NCBI GenBank assembly: GCA_947446855.1
Contig: CANFIH010000023.1
Location: 1 to 35,529 of the forward strand
Length of the DNA stretch: 35,529 nt
Origin: Burkholderiales bacterium
GTDB taxonomy: Bacteria > Pseudomonadota > Gammaproteobacteria > Burkholderiales > Burkholderiaceae_C
Reading direction: 5' to 3'
In this document: piece by piece, positions 17,854 through 26,376 of the stretch
How the letters are laid out: each line of letters starts with the position of its first letter
Numbering within the stretch: the first letter of the stretch is position 1
Notes under the pieces: model-generated
What the model was told of the DNA's origin: nothing
Database searches by the model: none
Seen by the model: only the letters and a program-made list of their open reading frames with translations
Position numbers and translations under genes: made by a program

Positions 17854-17886
17854 GGGCTGCATTGTCCATGGACAATGCAGCCCATG
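17851..17886. repeat. Perfect 36-bp palindrome containing the start codons of uvrC and earP
   Basis: Arm CATGGGCTGCATTGTCCA (17851-17868) is followed with no spacer by its exact complement (17869-17886). The outermost CAT/ATG triplets are the start codons of the two divergent genes. Symmetry ends at this boundary (T 17850 against C 17887). As a result both genes carry the same 30 bases upstream of their ATG, and both open frames can begin with Met-Gln-Pro-Met. Confidence 0.97.
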
Positions 17887-19023
17887 CTCTGGGATATTTT
17901 TTGCCGCGTAATCGACAACTTTGGCGACATCGGTGTGTGCTGGCGCCTGAGTGCCGACCTGGCCAGCCGGGGACACAGCGTGCGCCTGTGGGTAGACGAC
18001 GCCAGTGCCTTGCAATGGATGGCGCCGGGCGCTTTGGAGGGACACTGGCCTGGCGTTCAGGTACTGCCCTGGCAGCGCAGCAGCGAACCCGAACCCTTAC
18101 AACCATTGGCCCTTGCCGATGTCTGGATTGAAGCCTTTGGCTGCGACCTTCCCCACACCTTTGTCGCCCATTTCGTGCAGCTTGTGTCCGGCGGAGGTGG
18201 CCCAGCAACCAAGGCGTGCAAGTCCCAACCGGTATGGATCAATCTTGAATACCTCTCGGCCGAGCCCTATGTCGAGCGCTCCCATGGCCTGCCCTCCCCC
18301 CTCATGCAGGGGCCGGCAAAGGGCTGGACGAAGTTCTTTTTCTACCCCGGCTTGAGTGACAAAACCGGCGGCCTGTTGCGCGAGCCCACAATCCCCGCCG
18401 CAGGGCAGGCCCCTACGCCTGCCCTGCGCTCGGAATTTTTCTCGCGGTTTGGCATTCCATGGCAAGGGGAACGCGTTTGCTCTCTGTTTTGTTATGAACC
18501 GCCCTTGCTCCAGGCCTTGCTGGACCAGTTCAGCGACGGCGCAGAGCCGGTCCTGTTGCTGGTCACCCCGGGACGGGCCAGTAATGCAGTCCAAGCCCTG
18601 GCCGGGCAGAAAAGCAGCATAGGCATGCTCCAAATCCACTACCTGCCTACGCTCACGCAAGCCGACTACGACAAGCTCCTGGCGAATTGCGATGTCAACT
18701 TTGTGCGGGGCGAGGACTCGGTGCTGCGTGCGTTGTGGGCGGGGCGCCCCTTTGTCTGGCAAATTTACCCGCAGGACGATCAGGCACACGCCACCAAGCT
18801 GGAGGCCTTCATGGGACAACTGCAATTTGGCACCTCTGTGCGCGCCTTGCACCGGGCTTGGAATGGACTGACCACGGCGGCTCAACAAGCTGGTGCACTG
18901 GAAGCTTTGCAGGTCCAGGCAAGCCCTGAATGGCAGGCGCAAGCACTTGCGGCGCGTCAACGCCTATTCAAATTGCCGGACCTGACCACCGGCCTGCTCC
19001 AATTCGTCCAGAAAAACCGTTAA
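17884..19023 (+). CDS. earP: Elongation factor P arginine rhamnosyltransferase EarP
   Basis: Inverting glycosyltransferase (GT104, DUF2331) that moves rhamnose from dTDP-rhamnose to an arginine of EF-P. From ATG 17884 it has 379 residues and starts [20 protein letters not shown]. The motif DNFGDIG supplies the two aspartates (Asp11 and Asp15 here) that match the catalytic pair known in the family. The donor-binding C-terminal half has [26 protein letters not shown], read here in pieces. A start at 17875 (adding MQP) is equally open; neither has a good ribosome-binding site, since the upstream bases are the palindrome. efp follows 124 bp downstream on the same strand, the usual earP-efp arrangement. 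Confidence 0.95.
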   Translation: MLWDIFCRVIDNFGDIGVCWRLSADLASRGHSVRLWVDDASALQWMAPGALEGHWPGVQVLPWQRSSEPEPLQPLALADVWIEAFGCDLPHTFVAHFVQLVSGGGGPATKACKSQPVWINLEYLSAEPYVERSHGLPSPLMQGPAKGWTKFFFYPGLSDKTGGLLREPTIPAAGQAPTPALRSEFFSRFGIPWQGERVCSLFCYEPPLLQALLDQFSDGAEPVLLLVTPGRASNAVQALAGQKSSIGMLQIHYLPTLTQADYDKLLANCDVNFVRGEDSVLRALWAGRPFVWQIYPQDDQAHATKLEAFMGQLQFGTSVRALHRAWNGLTTAAQQAGALEALQVQASPEWQAQALAARQRLFKLPDLTTGLLQFVQKNR

Positions 19024-19147
19024 AATTCAAGGCTTTGCTGATCTTGCCTCCGAAAAACCGGGGACGCAGATCACGCCCCGCCGCCGAACGCGGCATAACT
19101 CAAGCTGATGGCCTGTGGCCTGCAGCTGCAACTGCTACCAGACATTT

Positions 19148-19702
19148 ATGAAAATCGCTCAAGAAATCCGCGCCGGCAACGTCATCATGCACGGCAAGGA
19201 CCCGATGGTCGTGCTGAAAACCGAATACAGCCGCGGCGGCCGTAACTCCGCCACCGTGCGCATGAAGCTCAAAAGCCTGATCGCCAACTTCGGTACCGAA
19301 GTCGTGTTCAAGGCCGACGACAAGATGGACCAGGTCATTCTGGACAAGAAGGATTGCACCTACTCGTACTTTGCCGACCCCATGTACGTGTGCATGGACA
19401 GCGATTACAACCAGTACGAAGTCGAAGCCGAGAACATGGGCGACGCGCTGAACTACCTGGAAGACGGCATGGAACTCGAAGTCGTGTTCTATGACGGCAA
19501 GGCCATCTCGGTCGAGTTGCCCACCGGCGTAGTGCGCGAGATCACCTGGACCGAACCCGCCGTCAAGGGCGATACCTCCGGCAAGGTGCTCAAGCCCGCC
19601 AAGATCGCCACCGGCTTTGAAATCGGCGTGCCAATCTTTGTGGCCCAGGGCGACAAGGTGGAAATCGACACCCGCACCGGCGAATACCGCAAGCGCGTGT
19701 AA
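19148..19702 (+). CDS. efp: Translation elongation factor P
   Basis: Relieves ribosomes stalled on polyproline stretches. The 184 residues start [20 protein letters not shown] and hold the three OB/KOW-like domains of the family. The loop tip reads SRGGRNSA with Arg32 in place of the lysine that other bacteria modify with beta-lysine; Arg32 is the residue rhamnosylated by EarP, encoded just upstream. ATG 19148 is chosen over the upstream frame extension (from 19115) because the family starts at MKIAQEIR. The 124-base gap after earP may hold its own promoter or leader; it contains a CTGCAGCTGCAACTGC stretch but no clear Shine-Dalgarno. A terminator follows the stop. Confidence 0.97.
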   Translation: MKIAQEIRAGNVIMHGKDPMVVLKTEYSRGGRNSATVRMKLKSLIANFGTEVVFKADDKMDQVILDKKDCTYSYFADPMYVCMDSDYNQYEVEAENMGDALNYLEDGMELEVVFYDGKAISVELPTGVVREITWTEPAVKGDTSGKVLKPAKIATGFEIGVPIFVAQGDKVEIDTRTGEYRKRV

Positions 19703-19737
19703 TTTTCCTCAAAGGGGCTTACCCCTGGAAAATCATC

Positions 19738-19763
19738 AGCCCCACCCCGGTGGGGCTTTTTTT
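19738..19763 (+). terminator. Intrinsic terminator after efp
   Basis: Stem AGCCCCAC/GTGGGGCT with a four-base loop, followed by seven T. It lies 35 bases after the efp stop and before the convergent HDOD gene. Confidence 0.92.
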
Positions 19764-19786
19764 CGCTCAGCCCCTTTGCAAAGGCT

Positions 19787-20599
19787 TTAGGAGGCGTCAA
19801 TAAAGTCAGCATTGCTGGGGAAATGCTCGCGCAACCAGTCCGCTTCCAGCGACAGCGCAGCCAACACACCGGCGGGCAATCCTTCCACATGCTCAGGGCC
19901 GGCGTTAGCTGTGTCGGCCAGCAGGCCGGCCAAGTGAACAATCGCGCCCAGCCTTGAAAAGGCCTGATCAACCAGTGGCTCCGCACTCACGCGCAAGGCT
20001 TGCACCATCTGCATCGGAAAATTCCAGCGAAGCGCCAACTCAGCGGTCAGTTGCCCTTCGGTAAAACCGATCAGCCTCTTCTCGCGCTCCCAGCGCACGC
20101 CCGGTGCCAGAGGGTGCTTTTCTATTTGCAACAGCGTCTTGGGCTCAGTCTGGGCAATCAGCAACTCACCCAGTCGCACCATCATCCCGGTCAGCCAGGC
20201 CATTTGGGTGTCCACCCCCAGCTTGCGCGCCAACCACTCGGCGTAGCCGGCACAGGCCATGGAAGTTTTCCAGAAGGTATGCGCATCCAGCCCGGCCACC
20301 TGAGAGAATGAGCCGCTGAGGCAGGCGCCCAGGGCCAGCGTGCGCACCTTGTTCATGCCCACCATGGCGATAGCGTCCTCAACATTGCCGACGCCACGTG
20401 GCAAACCAAATTGCGCACTATTGGCCAGCCGTAGCAGCTTGGCGGAGATGGCCGGATCACGCGTGATCAAGTCCCCTACTTCTTCGACCGACACTGCATC
20501 GTCGTTCAAGGTTTTGATCAGCGAATGGGCCAGGTCAGGAATCGACGGAAGCTTCACGGACTCGAAAAATGAATCGATGTTTGACACAGCGGGCTCCAA
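19787..20599 (-). CDS. HDOD domain protein
   Basis: A 270-residue protein made almost only of one HDOD domain (about 12-215), starting at LPSIPDLAHSLIKTLNDDA and containing LITRDPAISAKLLRLANSAQFG and MVGMNKVRTLALG. The HD dipeptide seen in the HDOD-kinase of this window (H145-D146 there) is not retained: the matching place reads LTGMMVRLGEL. The THAE-like element is replaced by IGFTEGQLTAELALRWNFP. It is therefore likely a non-catalytic signalling or scaffold version. It is divergent from the TPR-like secreted protein (64 bp gap) and convergent with efp. Confidence 0.88.
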   Translation of the reverse strand: MEPAVSNIDSFFESVKLPSIPDLAHSLIKTLNDDAVSVEEVGDLITRDPAISAKLLRLANSAQFGLPRGVGNVEDAIAMVGMNKVRTLALGACLSGSFSQVAGLDAHTFWKTSMACAGYAEWLARKLGVDTQMAWLTGMMVRLGELLIAQTEPKTLLQIEKHPLAPGVRWEREKRLIGFTEGQLTAELALRWNFPMQMVQALRVSAEPLVDQAFSRLGAIVHLAGLLADTANAGPEHVEGLPAGVLAALSLEADWLREHFPSNADFIDAS

Positions 20600-20663
20600 T
20601 TCCTGAAAATGATTTTGCTGACAATTTAACCCAAAGATCGGCCCTCACTCATTTACAGACAAC

Positions 20664-21332
20664 ATGTTGCGAAAAATCTGCTTGGCATTGCTTTTGTCAA
20701 ATGCATTTTTGTATTCCTCAGCCCATGCACAAAGGCCGGACCAGCAACCCAAGTACGGGCGGACTTCAGGCGACAGTGCGTTAAGCGCCGGCGATGAAAA
20801 GTTTCTGACAGAGACGGACGCCCGCTTTCAGGGTGATCGCAACAAGGCATCCGCCGAATTTGCCAGCAGAGGCTGGACCACCTTGCGCCAGGGGAAAGGC
20901 GAAGAGGCCATGCGGCGCTTCAACCAGGCCTGGCTGCTGCAGAACAACAATGGCAATGCGCTCTGGGGCATGGGTCAAATCGAGGCCAACCGGGGCAATG
21001 CCAGCGAATCCCTGAAGTTGTTTGGCGAAGCCAACCGAATGATCGGCTTTGAGCAGGACTTTGCGGTGGACTATGCGCGTGCCCTGTCACTGGCGGGAGT
21101 CAAGCTCGGCGACAAAAAATTGTTGGATGAAGCCTTCAAGCGCTTTGCACAGCTCCAGATGCGCGCACCCAAAAACACCCTCAACCTGCAAAACTGGGCT
21201 ATCGCGCTGTATTACACCGGCCAGTACGCCACGGCCTGGGACAAGATCAAAGCAGCACAGGCCACTCCCCACGGTGCCGAAGTGGACAAGAAGTTCATCG
21301 CGGACTTGCAGCGCAAAATGCCGCGCCCTTAA
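20664..21332 (+). CDS. Secreted or periplasmic TPR-like protein
   Basis: A 222-residue protein of unknown function. It begins with a clear signal peptide (MLRKICLALLLSNAFLYSSA, likely cleaved after AHA at about residue 23). The mature part has tetratricopeptide-like helices: ASRGWTTLRQGKGEEAMRRFNQAWLL, then NALWGMGQIEANRGNASESLKLFGEA, read as two blocks, and a third near LNLQNWAIALYYTGQYATAW. Such proteins act as protein-binding scaffolds. It is transcribed away from the HDOD gene and its stop codon overlaps the stop of tdh on the other strand (TTAA at 21329-21332). Confidence 0.78.
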   Translation: MLRKICLALLLSNAFLYSSAHAQRPDQQPKYGRTSGDSALSAGDEKFLTETDARFQGDRNKASAEFASRGWTTLRQGKGEEAMRRFNQAWLLQNNNGNALWGMGQIEANRGNASESLKLFGEANRMIGFEQDFAVDYARALSLAGVKLGDKKLLDEAFKRFAQLQMRAPKNTLNLQNWAIALYYTGQYATAWDKIKAAQATPHGAEVDKKFIADLQRKMPRP

Positions 21333-22279
21333 CGGATGGTCAGCGTGCGGCTAAGGTTTTGCAGCATATCGGCGGCGATGGCATCCAGATCAAACTGTGC
21401 GCGCCATCCCCATTGCGCTTGCGCCACGCTGTCGTCAATCGAGCACGGCCAACTGTCGGCTATGGACTGCCTGAAATCCGGCGCGTAGTCGATCACAAAG
21501 CCGGGAATGTGCTTGCGGATGGCTGCAGCGATTTCTTCCGGCGTAAAGCTCACTGCTGCCAGGTTGTAAGAGCCGCGCTCCTTGATCTGTTTCGCCGGAG
21601 CCTCCATCAACTCCAGCGTAGCGCGAATGGCGTCGGGCATGTACATCATGGGCAAGCGCGTGTCGGGCCCCAGAAAGCTGGTGTAACGGCCGGACTGCAA
21701 AGCCGCGTGGAAGATGTCAATGGCGTAGTCCGTGGTGCCGCCGCCGGGCAGCGTCTTCCAACTGATCAGGCCCGGATAGCGCAGGCTGCGCACATCGACG
21801 CCGTGGTTGCGGTGGTACCAGGCGCACCAACCCTCACCGGCCAGCTTGGAGATGCCGTACACCGTGCTCGGCTCCATGATGGTTTTTTGCGGCGTGGCAT
21901 CGCGCGGTGTACTCGGGCCAAAGGCCGCTATGGAACTCGGCCAAAACACCCGCTCCAGCTTGTGGCTACGGGCCAGCTCCAGCACATTGAGCAGCCCCTT
22001 CATATTCAGGTCCCAGGCCCATTGCGGATGCTGCTCGCCGCGTGCCGACAGGGCTGCGGCCAGCAGGTAGATTTGCGTAATGCCATTGCGTTCCACGATT
22101 GCCGTCAGAGCGGATGCCTCGGTGGCGTCCAGCGTCTCATGGTGCACACCGACCACACGGCCGGCCGGAGCCAGGTCGCTGGTGACCACGGCTGCATTGC
22201 CATAGCGCGCGGCGAGTGCCACTGTCAGCTCGGTACCAATCTGGCCATTGGCGCCGATGACCAGAATTTTGGGGCTCAT
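21329..22279 (-). CDS. tdh: L-threonine 3-dehydrogenase, short-chain (epimerase-like) type
   Basis: A 316-residue NAD-dependent enzyme of the epimerase/dehydratase fold. The N-terminal nucleotide-binding motif is [12 protein letters not shown] and the catalytic Tyr/Lys lie in [13 protein letters not shown]. The pattern matches the short-chain L-threonine dehydrogenases that oxidise threonine to 2-amino-3-ketobutyrate, and not the zinc-dependent Tdh of E. coli. Assignment is strongly helped by the gene in front: kbl overlaps it by four bases (ATGA), and Kbl consumes exactly this product. A sugar-nucleotide epimerase would be the alternative but does not fit the context. Confidence 0.88.
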   Translation of the reverse strand: MSPKILVIGANGQIGTELTVALAARYGNAAVVTSDLAPAGRVVGVHHETLDATEASALTAIVERNGITQIYLLAAALSARGEQHPQWAWDLNMKGLLNVLELARSHKLERVFWPSSIAAFGPSTPRDATPQKTIMEPSTVYGISKLAGEGWCAWYHRNHGVDVRSLRYPGLISWKTLPGGGTTDYAIDIFHAALQSGRYTSFLGPDTRLPMMYMPDAIRATLELMEAPAKQIKERGSYNLAAVSFTPEEIAAAIRKHIPGFVIDYAPDFRQSIADSWPCSIDDSVAQAQWGWRAQFDLDAIAADMLQNLSRTLTIR

Positions 22280-23502
22280 GGTTTGCGGCCCCCGATCAGG
22301 CCCAGCTCACGCCCGGCCAGCGTGAAGGCGGCCACGGCCTGCTCCAAGTCGGCTCGCGTATGCACCGCACTCATCTGCACCCGGATACGCGCCTGGCCCT
22401 TGGGCACCACCGGGAAGAAAAAGCCAACCACGTAAATACCCAGCTCCAGCATGCGCGCCGCCAGCCGCTGGGCCAGCTCTGCGTCATACACCATGATCGG
22501 CACGATGGCGTGCTCACCCGGCTTGATGTCAAAGCCGGCTGCGGCAATCGCCTGGCGGAAATAACCCGTGTTCTCCTCCAACTGGTCGCGCAGCGCGGTA
22601 GAGCCTTCCAGCAAATCCAACACGGCCAGCGAGGCTCCGACGATGACTGGTGCCACGGTATTGGAGAACAGGTAGGGACGCGAGCGCTGGCGCAGCAGCT
22701 CCACCACCTCCCGACGCGCACTGGTAAAGCCGCCGGACGCGCCACCCAGCGCCTTGCCCAGGGTGCCGGTGATGATGTCCACCTTGCCGAATACGCCCCG
22801 GAATTCGTGCGTGCCGCGCCCGGTCTTGCCCATAAAGCCGCTGGCATGGCATTCATCCACGCCCAGCAGCGCGTCAAAGCGATCGCACAGCGCACGCATG
22901 GCATCGAGTTGCGCCACCGTGCCGTCCATGGAAAACACGCCGTCGGTAAACACCAACACATGGCGCGCGCCGCCGGCGCGGGCCTCCGTCAGGCAACGCT
23001 CCAGATCGGCCATGTCGTTGTGCGCATAGCGGAACTTGCGCGCCTTGCACAGGCGGATGCCGTCGATGATGGAGGCGTGGTTGAGTGCGTCGCTGATGAT
23101 GGCGTCCTCTTCACCCAGCAGCGGTTCGAACAGACCGCCATTGGCATCAAACGCCGCCGCATAGAGGATGGTGTCTTCCATGCCCAGAAAGCGAGAAAGA
23201 CGCGCCTCCAGCGTCTTGTGCAGATCCTGGGTGCCACAGATAAATCGCACCGAACTCAGGCCATAGCCATGCGTGCGCAGCGCCTCATGCGCGGCTTCCA
23301 CCACGCCCGGGTGCGACGACAAGCCCAGATAGTTGTTGGCGCAGAAGTTCAGCACCGCGCGCTCGCTGCCATCGGCCGTCTTGATGCGGATGTGTGCGCC
23401 CTGCGGCGTGGCGATGATGCGCTCGGACTTGTACAGACCCGCGGCGCGTATGCCGTTAAGTTCGCTGGCCAGGTGGGCGTAAAAAGAAGGGTTGGCATTC
23501 AT
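22276..23502 (-). CDS. kbl: 2-amino-3-ketobutyrate CoA ligase (glycine C-acetyltransferase)
   Basis: PLP enzyme that cleaves 2-amino-3-ketobutyrate with CoA to glycine and acetyl-CoA. From ATG 23502 ([19 protein letters not shown]) it has 408 residues, close to the family's usual 398. The PLP lysine lies in [13 protein letters not shown]; other family elements are [30 protein letters not shown] and [22 protein letters not shown] lies seven bases before the ATG. It is the first gene of the kbl-tdh operon and is divergent from the XRE-cupin regulator across a 117-bp gap. Confidence 0.96.
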   Translation of the reverse strand: MNANPSFYAHLASELNGIRAAGLYKSERIIATPQGAHIRIKTADGSERAVLNFCANNYLGLSSHPGVVEAAHEALRTHGYGLSSVRFICGTQDLHKTLEARLSRFLGMEDTILYAAAFDANGGLFEPLLGEEDAIISDALNHASIIDGIRLCKARKFRYAHNDMADLERCLTEARAGGARHVLVFTDGVFSMDGTVAQLDAMRALCDRFDALLGVDECHASGFMGKTGRGTHEFRGVFGKVDIITGTLGKALGGASGGFTSARREVVELLRQRSRPYLFSNTVAPVIVGASLAVLDLLEGSTALRDQLEENTGYFRQAIAAAGFDIKPGEHAIVPIMVYDAELAQRLAARMLELGIYVVGFFFPVVPKGQARIRVQMSAVHTRADLEQAVAAFTLAGRELGLIGGRKP

Positions 23503-23561
23503 GAAGGCACCTCGGCGTTGGGGGTCTGGCACAATGGTTTAACGTTCATCAAGAATTTCAG

Positions 23562-23590
23562 TATATCGAATTCTATTCCCCTATATCGAA
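23562..23590. promoter_or_regulatory. Direct repeat TATATCGAA (x2, 20-bp period) between kbl and its presumed regulator
   Basis: Identical nonamers at 23562-23570 and 23582-23590, two helical turns apart so on the same face of the DNA. Read on the minus strand, the two TTCGATATA copies could overlap -35 and -10 elements of the kbl promoter. They are the best operator candidates for the XRE-cupin protein encoded 30 bp away. Confidence 0.55.
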
Positions 23591-23619
23591 CAAAACAATC
23601 CTCTCACGGAAGCGCACCC

Positions 23620-24213
23620 ATGGCCAGCAAAAAAAACGACCCCGCCCCGAACGAGCCACCGCGTGTGGGCGATACCCTGGCTGCACTGCGCCAAACCCAG
23701 GCCCTGTCGCTTGATGAACTCTCGCGCAAGGCAGGCGTCTCAAAATCCATGCTGTCGCAAATCGAGCGTGCCCAGGCCAACCCCACGGTGGCGGTGGTCT
23801 GGCGTCTGGCCAATGCGCTGGGTGTGCCGATTGCCGAGCTATTAGGGAGCGCACCAGCCACGCCGGCGGCGCCCTCCATCACGTGGGTACCCACGCAGGC
23901 GACCCCGTCGCTGCGCAGCCCCGACGGCCTGTGTGAGTTGCGCATCCTGGGGCCGGTGGAAATGGCCGGGCAGTTTGAGTGGTACGAACTGCGGCTGCAG
24001 CCTGGCGGCGTGCTGGACTCGCAACCGCACGAACCCGGCACCCGCGAACATCTGACCGTGACTTCTGGCAGCATGGACCTGCAGGCGGGCGATGCCAGCC
24101 AAAAGCTCAAGAGCAATGAAACCGCGCGCTATCCCGCCGATTGCAGCCACAGCATTCGCAACAACGCCAAGAGCGCAGCCAGCGCCTGGCTGGTCGTGAT
24201 CCACCCGATCTGA
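23620..24213 (+). CDS. XRE-family regulator with C-terminal cupin domain
   Basis: A 197-residue transcription factor. An N-terminal helix-turn-helix (about 16-72) reads LAALRQTQALSLDELSRKAG, then KSMLSQIERAQANPTVAVVW, the usual XRE form. The cupin (about 100-195) has EWYELRLQPGGVLDSQPHEP and HLTVTSGSMDLQAGD and should bind a small ligand. The frame is open far upstream, but that part lies antisense to kbl; ATG 23620 with GGAAG upstream is where homology starts. Divergent placement suggests it controls kbl-tdh, perhaps sensing threonine or glycine; that is inference. The LOG-family gene starts 16 bp after its stop. Confidence 0.9.
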   Translation: MASKKNDPAPNEPPRVGDTLAALRQTQALSLDELSRKAGVSKSMLSQIERAQANPTVAVVWRLANALGVPIAELLGSAPATPAAPSITWVPTQATPSLRSPDGLCELRILGPVEMAGQFEWYELRLQPGGVLDSQPHEPGTREHLTVTSGSMDLQAGDASQKLKSNETARYPADCSHSIRNNAKSAASAWLVVIHPI

Positions 24214-24228
24214 GGGCACAATGCATCC

Positions 24229-25101
24229 ATGAAAAATACTCGCAAACTAGCCAAGGGAGGCCTGCGCAACGGAACTGCCCTGCTGCAGGAAACCGCCAAC
24301 GCAGCCGAAGAACTGCAGGCTGACGCCTACCGCCTGGCCTTTTCTGACACCGAATTTTTGCTGCGCCGTGAAACCCGCGGCATCCGCATCCAACTCGAGA
24401 TGCTCAAACCCGATCTGGACCAGACCACCCAAGGCATCAATGACACGGTGGTCGTTTTCGGCAGCGCACGCTTTATGGCGCCCGAAGATGCGCAGGCCAT
24501 GCTGATGGCGGCAGAAGCCGCAGCAGACAGCCAGCAGATCGCCCTGGCGCAACGTCAGGTGCGCAACGCCAAACACTATGACAACGCCCGTCTGTTTGCC
24601 CGTCTGGTGGCCGCCCATAGCCTGAAAAGCGCACCCGAAAACCGCCTGTTTATCTGCACCGGCGGCGGCCCCGGCATCATGGAGGCAGCCAACCGCGGCG
24701 CCTTTGAGATGGGTGCCCCCACACCCGGCCTGAACATTACGCTGCCGCATGAGCAGCACGCCAATCCCTACGTCACGCCGTCGCTGAGTTTCAAGTTCCA
24801 TTACTTTGCCATCCGCAAAATGCATTTCATGATGCGGGCCAAGGCGCTGGTGGCTTTCCCCGGCGGCTTTGGCACGCTGGACGAACTGTTCGAGGTGATC
24901 ACCCTGGTGCAAACGCAAAAGGCCAAGCCGGTGCCCATCATCTTGTTCGGCACCGACTACTGGAAGCGGCTGATCAATCTGGAGGTGCTGGTGGAAGACG
25001 GCACCATCTCGCCGCAGGACATGGATCTGATTCAGTACACGGATGATCCGCATGAGGCATGGCAGATGATTCGGGCCTTTTACGATTTGCCGGAGACTTG
25101 A
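24229..25101 (+). CDS. LOG-family protein (TIGR00730-like, lysine decarboxylase fold)
   Basis: A 290-residue Rossmann-fold protein. The LOG signature is complete: CTGGGPGIMEAANRGAFE and later AFPGGFGTLDELFEVITLVQ. LOG proteins are phosphoribohydrolases that cleave nucleoside monophosphates such as cytokinin ribotides or AMP; the long N-terminal extension of about 70 residues (MKNTRKLAKGG onward) puts it in the longer subgroup whose substrate is less settled. Despite old annotations it should not decarboxylate lysine. It may be co-transcribed with the regulator (16 bp gap). Confidence 0.9.
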   Translation: MKNTRKLAKGGLRNGTALLQETANAAEELQADAYRLAFSDTEFLLRRETRGIRIQLEMLKPDLDQTTQGINDTVVVFGSARFMAPEDAQAMLMAAEAAADSQQIALAQRQVRNAKHYDNARLFARLVAAHSLKSAPENRLFICTGGGPGIMEAANRGAFEMGAPTPGLNITLPHEQHANPYVTPSLSFKFHYFAIRKMHFMMRAKALVAFPGGFGTLDELFEVITLVQTQKAKPVPIILFGTDYWKRLINLEVLVEDGTISPQDMDLIQYTDDPHEAWQMIRAFYDLPET

Positions 25102-25118
25102 CTTGTAGCTCCACCACC

Positions 25119-25171
25119 TTTGTAACCCCCCATCCCCTTACCCCGGCGGGGGAAGATGGGAGAGTTACAAA
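25119..25171. repeat. Long imperfect inverted repeat between convergent genes
   Basis: Outer arms TTTGTAAC (25119-25126) and GTTACAAA (25164-25171), middle arms CCCATC/GATGGG, and an inner C-rich/G-rich pairing. It includes the stop codon of the MFS gene. There is no T-run, so it is not a classic terminator; the look is that of a REP-like intergenic palindrome. Confidence 0.6.
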
Positions 25172-26376
25172 CCAGCAGGCCGCAAATACCACGCCGCCCG
25201 CGACCCCAGCCCAACAGCAACCCCAACAGTCCAAAACACCACCGACACCCCCACCACCATCCCCGCAGTACCAAACAACATCGGCATCAGCACGCTGGAT
25301 AAGTTAATGCTCATCAGCCGCAACCCCAGCGCCTGACCATGCAAGGCATGGGGCGTGATCTGGTGCAGGGTGCTCATGATCATGGGCTGCACCGAGCCCA
25401 GGACCAAGCCCAGCAACACCGAGCAGCAACCCATGGCCACAGGCGTGTGCATCAGCGGGTAAATGCCAAACAGCAGGCCAGTGACCAGCATGGCGCAGCT
25501 CACCACCACCCACTCTCGCAAATGTGCCGCCAGCATAGGCATGACCACGCGCACGCAGGCAGCAGCGATGGCAAAGCTGCCGAGAATAGCGCCGATCACA
25601 GAGGCGCTGAAGGCGCGCTCGTGGCCCAGCACCGGCACGACAAAGGTGTGCACATCCCAGCAACTCGACAGCAACCAGTTCACCAGCAGCAGGCGGCGCA
25701 TGGCGGGTTCGCGTAGCAGGTGCCAGACCTGGGGTTTGGGCACGCCTTCGGGGTGCCGCACCGGTGGCAGTTCTTGGGTCTTGCGAATCCAGAGCCAGCT
25801 CAGCAAGGGCAGCAACGCCATCAACAAAAATGCCGCCCGGAATCCGTTGGTATCTGCTGCGGTGCCGCCCAACCAGACGCCCGCATGGTCAATCAGCAGG
25901 CCGGCCAACACCGGGCCGAAGAAATTGGAAACCGCCGGGCCTATGGCCAACCAGCTGAACACGCGCTTGAGTTCGGTGGCGTCGTGGGCGGCGCGGCCTA
26001 CGTGGCGCTGCAGCGCGATGGAGGCTGAACCGGTAGCGCCCCCCATACACAGGGCCGTGAGACACAATACCTCAAAGCGCGGCCACAGCACCGCAGCCAG
26101 GGCACCGGCCACTGCAAACAATAGCGCGAATCCAACCGGACGCTTGAGCCCATGCTGGTCCGCGTAGCGCCCAGCCGGAATCGCCAAAAAAACCTGCATC
26201 AGGGAAAACAGCGCCAGCAAACTACCCACCGCCAGCGCGCCATAGCCCAGCTTGAGCGCCAGCAGCGGCGAGGCCATGCGCGTTCCCGCCATGGCCGCGT
26301 GCAGGCAGATCTGTCCCCCTATGAGGCGGACCAGGGCCCAGGCTGAAGTCTTGGGCAGTGCCGTGGGCGCGCTCAT
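25165..26376 (-). CDS. Major facilitator superfamily transporter
   Basis: A 403-residue inner-membrane protein with about twelve hydrophobic segments, the MFS norm. The loop between helices 2 and 3 reads GRYADQHGLKRPVG, the typical MFS signature in the form G-R-x-A-D-x2-G-x-K/R. A charged central loop near WIRKTQELPPVRHPEGVPK divides the two halves. The substrate cannot be told from sequence. Its ATG overlaps the stop of rmuC (ATGA), and it is the last gene of the nine-gene run. Confidence 0.9.
   Translation of the reverse strand: MSAPTALPKTSAWALVRLIGGQICLHAAMAGTRMASPLLALKLGYGALAVGSLLALFSLMQVFLAIPAGRYADQHGLKRPVGFALLFAVAGALAAVLWPRFEVLCLTALCMGGATGSASIALQRHVGRAAHDATELKRVFSWLAIGPAVSNFFGPVLAGLLIDHAGVWLGGTAADTNGFRAAFLLMALLPLLSWLWIRKTQELPPVRHPEGVPKPQVWHLLREPAMRRLLLVNWLLSSCWDVHTFVVPVLGHERAFSASVIGAILGSFAIAAACVRVVMPMLAAHLREWVVVSCAMLVTGLLFGIYPLMHTPVAMGCCSVLLGLVLGSVQPMIMSTLHQITPHALHGQALGLRLMSINLSSVLMPMLFGTAGMVVGVSVVFWTVGVAVGLGSRAAWYLRPAGL

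Noticed and set aside
17854-18045. N-terminal extension of uvrC by 64 codons
   Set aside because: It would overlap earP on the other strand and shows no UvrC-like sequence before [16 protein letters not shown].
19103-19140. CTGCAGCTGCAACTGC stretch before efp as a PhaR site
   Set aside because: It has TGC repeats but not the TGCTGC-NN-TGCAACA spacing, and EF-P has no link to polyhydroxybutyrate.
21329-21332. Overlapping stop codons (TTAA) of convergent genes
   Set aside because: Real, but a common result of compact genomes and not evidence of regulation.
22360-23619. 420-codon upstream extension of the XRE-cupin frame
   Set aside because: It is antisense to kbl; the regulator's homology starts at 23620, where a ribosome-binding site is present.
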